Shown here in pieces: positions 60,603 through 64,000 of a stretch of DNA of 64,000 bases (its first letter is position 1; every line of letters begins with the position of its first letter). The notes under the pieces are model-generated. The model made no database searches. It was not told the DNA's origin and saw only the letters and a program-made list of their open reading frames with translations. The stretch is taken from NCBI RefSeq assembly GCF_001815905.1, contig NZ_KV823235.1, forward strand, positions 2,215 to 66,214, written 5' to 3'. The stretch comes from Brevibacterium sp. HMSC07C04. Its GTDB lineage: Bacteria > Actinomycetota > Actinomycetes > Actinomycetales > Brevibacteriaceae. A program made the translations under genes and the position numbers.

Positions 60603-61520
60603 ATGAGCGTTTCGGAAATCTTCAACCCCAGCCGCTGGCGCGAAGTCCAGGGCTTTGACTTCACCGACATCACCTACCACCGGGCCGTGGACGAAGACGG
60701 CGCGGACGTCGGCGCGGTGCGCATCGCCTTCGACAGGCCCGAAGTGCGCAACGCCTTCCGCCCCCACACGGTCGATGAGCTCTACCGCGCACTCGATCAC
60801 GCCCGCCAGACCTCGGATGTCGGCGCGGTTCTGCTGACCGGCAACGGCCCCAGCCCCAAAGACGGCGGCTGGGCGTTCTGCTCCGGCGGTGACCAGCGTA
60901 TACGCGGTCGTTCCGGCTACCAGTACGCATCCGGTGACACCGCCGAATCAGTCGACCCGGCACGTGCCGGAAGGCTCCACATTCTCGAAGTTCAGCGGCT
61001 TATCCGCACCATGCCGAAGATCGTCATTGCGGTTGTGCCCGGCTGGGCCGCCGGCGGAGGACATTCCCTGCACGTGGTGTGCGATATGACGATCGCAAGC
61101 CGCGAACACGCCAAGTTCAAACAGACCGATGCCGATGTCGGCTCCTATGACGCAGGCTACGGTTCGGCGTATCTGGCGAAGATGGTCGGGCAGAAGAAAG
61201 CCCGCGAAATCTTCTTCCTGGGCCGCACCTATTCGGCACAGGACATGGCCGACATGGGTGCCGTCAACGAAGTCGTCGACCACGCTGAACTCGAAGAAGC
61301 CGCGCTGCAGATGGCCCGCGAAATCCTGGGCAAGTCCCCCAATGCTCAGCGGATGCTGAAGTTCGCCTTCAACCTGGTTGACGACGGTCTCATGGGCCAG
61401 CAGGTGTTTGCCGGCGAAGCCACCCGGCTGGGCTACATGACGGACGAAGCCGTTGAGGGCCGCGACAGCTTCCTGGAAAAGCGCGATCCCGACTGGACGC
61501 CGTTCCCCTGGTACTACTGA
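60603..61520 (+). CDS. menB: 1,4-Dihydroxy-2-naphthoyl-CoA synthase
   Basis: Crotonase-fold enzyme that cyclises o-succinylbenzoyl-CoA to DHNA-CoA. The 305 residues contain the opening WREVQGFDFTDITYHRA, RPEVRNAFRPHTVDELYRAL, CSGGDQRIRGRSGY, the oxyanion-hole GWAAGGGHSLHVVCDMTIAS and the active-site QTDADVGSYDAGYGSAYLAK. It is the first gene of menB-menE-menA; menE starts 21 bp after its stop. Confidence 0.96.
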   Translation: MSVSEIFNPSRWREVQGFDFTDITYHRAVDEDGADVGAVRIAFDRPEVRNAFRPHTVDELYRALDHARQTSDVGAVLLTGNGPSPKDGGWAFCSGGDQRIRGRSGYQYASGDTAESVDPARAGRLHILEVQRLIRTMPKIVIAVVPGWAAGGGHSLHVVCDMTIASREHAKFKQTDADVGSYDAGYGSAYLAKMVGQKKAREIFFLGRTYSAQDMADMGAVNEVVDHAELEEAALQMAREILGKSPNAQRMLKFAFNLVDDGLMGQQVFAGEATRLGYMTDEAVEGRDSFLEKRDPDWTPFPWYY

Positions 61521-61541
61521 TCTGCTGCTGATCCGACATAC

Positions 61542-62906
61542 GTGCCCACCGAATTTCCCTCACCGACCCCGGCTGAGGCCAGCCGAGTGTTCGCTGACGC
61601 GCTGGCCGGCCGGCATATCGCCGTGCTGCCAGGCGGAGGCGCCCGGCATCTGACCGCCTATCCGCTCTCCAGCTGGCGAGGCGGAGCTGCCGCTTACAGC
61701 ACTGACTCGCCTGACCGTGGGGCAGCTGAGACCGGGACGGCTTCTGCAAGCACACCTCCGGCGCTGGTCGTCTTCACCTCCGGTTCGACCGGCAGACCGA
61801 AAGGCGTGGCACTGTCAGCTGAAGCCCTGCGCGCCTCAGCCGCCGCGACCGAAGATGCACTGTCCGGGCCGGGCCGCTGGTTCCTGTGCTTAGCACCGGA
61901 TCATATTGCCGGTGCCCAGGTGATTCTGCGTTCGCTGCGCTCTGGGACAGTGCCCTTCGACGCCCGCGGGAACTTCACGGCCGAGCGCTTTGCCGCCCAA
62001 GCCGAGGAGTTCTTCCGTTCCGAGCGGGGGGAACCGGCCTACGCCTCGTTGGTTCCGACCCAGCTGACCCGCATCCTGCGCGACCCTCGGGCAGCCTCGC
62101 AGGCAGCAAGGTTCGATGCTCTGCTCGTCGGCGGGGCATCACTGCACCCGCACACAGCCGCAGCTGCGCGGCAGGCGGGCCTGCGCGTGGTCCGCACCTA
62201 CGGTATGTCTGAGACCGGCGGCGGCTGCGTCTACGACGGACGCGCATTCCCACAGGTGGATATCCGCATTGCCGACGACGGGCGGGTGTCCCTGTCCGGC
62301 CCCGTCATTGCAGACGGCTATGTCGAGGTCGGCCCGAACTCGATCGTGCCCAAACCAGACCCCGGTTTCTCTGTCGACAGCAGCGGGCGGCGCACATTCC
62401 TCACCTCTGATACGGGGCGCTTCGACAGTGCGGGAGTGCTGACCGTCACCGGGCGAGTCGACGATGTCTTCCAGTCAGGCGGCACAAATGTTTCGCCCCT
62501 GGCCGTCGAGTCCGTGTTGCTTGACGAACTGGCCGATGACGGGATCGATGAAGTTCTCCTGGTGCCCGTTGACGACCGCGAATGGGGGCAGTTGGGAGCA
62601 CTCCTAGTGCGCGGTCCCGGGGCCGAGTACTATCGGAACTCGGCCCCAAAGCTCAAAAGCAGATTCAAGCGGCTTTTGGACCCTGCCGAAATCCCCCGAT
62701 GGGTGCTTCCCGTCGAGGCGATTCCAGCCAAGGGGATAGGCAAACCCGACCGTGCAGCAGCACGCCGACTGGCAGCGCAGATGCTGCGAGAAGGGGCCCA
62801 GTCGGACTCGGCAGAAGCCGGGTCCGCACCGGCAGCCCGGACAGAACCGACCGGCTTGCCAGCAGAAGATTCAACAGACATGAGGACGGACAAACGTGGC
62901 GAGTAG
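61542..62906 (+). CDS. menE: o-Succinylbenzoate-CoA ligase
   Basis: Adenylate-forming enzyme that activates o-succinylbenzoate. At 454 residues it has the P-loop FTSGSTGRPKGVALS near residue 80, APDHIAGAQVILRS (typical of MenE), TYGMSETGGGCVYDG, TSDTGRFDSAGVLTVTGRVDD and the C-terminal lysine in IPAKGIGKPDRAAAR. About 40 residues after that Lys are Ala/Glu-rich and not conserved. The start is GTG. The 3' end overlaps the menA start by 11 nt. Confidence 0.93.
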   Translation: MPTEFPSPTPAEASRVFADALAGRHIAVLPGGGARHLTAYPLSSWRGGAAAYSTDSPDRGAAETGTASASTPPALVVFTSGSTGRPKGVALSAEALRASAAATEDALSGPGRWFLCLAPDHIAGAQVILRSLRSGTVPFDARGNFTAERFAAQAEEFFRSERGEPAYASLVPTQLTRILRDPRAASQAARFDALLVGGASLHPHTAAAARQAGLRVVRTYGMSETGGGCVYDGRAFPQVDIRIADDGRVSLSGPVIADGYVEVGPNSIVPKPDPGFSVDSSGRRTFLTSDTGRFDSAGVLTVTGRVDDVFQSGGTNVSPLAVESVLLDELADDGIDEVLLVPVDDREWGQLGALLVRGPGAEYYRNSAPKLKSRFKRLLDPAEIPRWVLPVEAIPAKGIGKPDRAAARRLAAQMLREGAQSDSAEAGSAPAARTEPTGLPAEDSTDMRTDKRGE

Positions 62907-63834
62907 AACGCAGCTGTGGATTTCCGGAGCGCGGCTTCGGACGCTGCCTTTGGCTTTCGCACCCGTTGTCCTCGGTGCCGGCGCAGCGCTTGGCCAGCTG
63001 GGCGGCATGTCCGCTCTGGTGATCGGCTCAGTTGACCCGTCCGTCGACGACAACATCAACGGTTGGGCGCTGCTGGCGAAGGGCCTGCTGGCTCTCGTTG
63101 TGGCATTGGCGCTGCAGATCGGCTCAAACTACGCCAATGACTACTCCGACGGAATTCGCGGCACCGACGACGACCGGGTGGGCCCCCTGCGGCTGACCGC
63201 CAGCGGCCTCATCCCACCCGAACAGGTCAAACGGGCGGCTTTTATCTGCTTCGGCATTGCCGGGTTCGCGGGACTCCTGCTGACAATCATGTCCGCGGCC
63301 TGGTGGATGCTCTTGGTGGGCGCTGCCGCAGTTCTTGCCGCCTGGTTCTACACCGGCGGCAAACGCCCGTACGGCTACATGGCCCTCGGCGAAGTCTTCG
63401 TGTTCGTGTTCTTCGGGCTCGTTGCGACTCTCGGCACCACCTACGCAATGGCAGGCCGACTCAGTCCCGCCGCATGGGCCGGAGCGGTTGCCGTGGGCCT
63501 CTACGCGTGCGCTGTTCTCAAAGTCAACAACCTGCGCGATATTCCGACCGACATCGAAGCCGGCAAACGCACACTCGCTGTGCTGCTGGGCGACCGCCGT
63601 TCGCGCATTGTGTACCTGGCGCTGGTGTTTTTGCCGTATCCGCTGCTGGTTGTGCCGATCATCAGCGGCTATTCGGGTGCGCTTCTGGCAGTCGGTTCGA
63701 TCATCCTCGTAATGAAGCCCGTGCGCGCTGTTGTCCACCAGAAGACAGGCCATGCGCTCGTGCCCGCCATCAAGCACACCAGCATCGCCGCGCTCGTCTA
63801 CGCGGTGCTCCTGAGTCTGGGTCTGGCCCTCTAG
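62896..63834 (+). CDS. menA: 1,4-Dihydroxy-2-naphthoate polyprenyltransferase
   Basis: Membrane UbiA-family enzyme that attaches the polyprenyl chain to DHNA. The 312 residues contain about 9 hydrophobic segments, the first Asp motif in NYANDYSDGIRGTDDD near residue 77, and the second in NNLRDIPTDIEAGKRTLAVL near residue 212. The GTG start overlaps menE by 11 nt, with a GAGGACGGACAAAC stretch before it. It completes the ring-tail coupling step with the polyprenyl diphosphate synthase gene at 49.5 kb. Confidence 0.95.
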   Translation: MASRTQLWISGARLRTLPLAFAPVVLGAGAALGQLGGMSALVIGSVDPSVDDNINGWALLAKGLLALVVALALQIGSNYANDYSDGIRGTDDDRVGPLRLTASGLIPPEQVKRAAFICFGIAGFAGLLLTIMSAAWWMLLVGAAAVLAAWFYTGGKRPYGYMALGEVFVFVFFGLVATLGTTYAMAGRLSPAAWAGAVAVGLYACAVLKVNNLRDIPTDIEAGKRTLAVLLGDRRSRIVYLALVFLPYPLLVVPIISGYSGALLAVGSIILVMKPVRAVVHQKTGHALVPAIKHTSIAALVYAVLLSLGLAL

Positions 63835-63878
63835 CTCAAAGCTGACGATGGGCCGCTGGGGTCGCATCGGCGGCACCG

Positions 63879-63920
63879 GACTTCAGTGCCGCTGCATACC
63901 TGACTTCGGTGCCGCTGCAT
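63879..63920. repeat. Two tandem 19-bp units after menA
   Basis: GACTTCAGTGCCGCTGCAT (63879-63897) recurs as GACTTCGGTGCCGCTGCAT (63902-63920), one mismatch, period 23 bp, in the 106-bp space between menA and the next gene end. Confidence 0.7.
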
Positions 63921-63940
63921 TCGCAACGGGCTCGTCGAGT

Positions 63941-64000
63941 TCAGCGGTGCTGTTCGTCGATTTCGTCTTCGATCGCTTCGTCGCTGCCGGCCTTGGGCGC
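63941..64000 (-). CDS. C-terminal end of a gene running off the window
   Basis: The minus strand encodes APKAGSDEAIEDEIDEQHR followed by TGA at 63941-63943. The acidic tail is the sort found at the end of small DUF4229-type membrane proteins that often follow menA in Micrococcales, but 19 residues are too few for identification. The rest lies beyond position 64000. Confidence 0.35.
   Translation of the reverse strand, partial: APKAGSDEAIEDEIDEQHR

Overview
The window is chromosomal DNA of a high-GC actinobacterium, most likely of the order Micrococcales. This rests on the gene order (tRNA-Trp/secE/nusG/rplKA/rplJL, rpoBC, rpsLG-fusA-tuf, S10-spc block, secY-adk-map), on the Arg/Gly-rich tails of ribosomal proteins S3 and S5, on the many GTG and TTG starts, and on a menaquinone-only quinone pathway. 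I cannot name the genus from sequence alone. I see no transposase, prophage, CRISPR array or rRNA gene.

Layout. 1-17.4 kb (minus strand) carries the translation block, read from high to low coordinates: rpsL-rpsG-fusA-tuf, then rpsJ-rplC-rplD-rplW-rplB-rpsS-rplV-rpsC-rplP-rpmC-rpsQ, rplN-rplX-rplE-rpsH-rplF-rplR-rpsE-rpmD-rplO, and secY-adk-map. No rpsN lies between rplE and rpsH. 17.4-21.3 kb is a small accessory island: a DUF1707/LiaF-like protein, phosphofructokinase, and a DUF559-type putative nuclease flanked by two copies of a ~100-bp structured repeat. 21.3-28.8 kb holds rpoC and rpoB. 28.8-36.5 kb (plus strand) holds a very large polytopic membrane protein, a metallo-beta-lactamase-fold hydrolase, an M20 amidohydrolase and an MFS exporter; these separate rpoB from rplJL. 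36.6-46.4 kb holds rplL, rplJ, rplA, rplK, nusG, secE, tRNA-Trp, murB, a HadA/HadB-like dehydratase pair, tRNA-Met, tRNA-Thr, a GDPD phosphodiesterase, glutamate dehydrogenase, tRNA-Tyr and a FetB-like permease. 46.4-49.4 kb holds YajQ, FprA-type ferredoxin reductase and RarD.

49.4-64 kb is a nearly complete menaquinone locus: polyprenyl diphosphate synthase, a MenJ-like reductase, menG, menF, menD, menC, menB, menE and menA. menH and a DHNA-CoA thioesterase are not seen. Interleaved are a CPBP membrane protease, a secreted-esterase-like hydrolase and a lipoprotein. MenF, MenD, MenC, MenE and MenB take chorismate to DHNA-CoA, MenA joins DHNA to the polyprenyl tail, MenG methylates, and the MenJ-like enzyme probably saturates part of the tail.

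The most interesting signals are not genes: (i) the duplicated structured repeat around the DUF559 gene, with compensatory changes in its stem; (ii) a cluster of DnaA-box-like nonamers beside it; (iii) eight genes whose start codon lies 6-7 nt after a TANNNT hexamer, suggesting leaderless transcripts; (iv) a small interspersed repeat in intergenic DNA; (v) a terminator-like hairpin in the rplJ leader; (vi) a 21-bp tandem duplication of the last codons and stop of menD.
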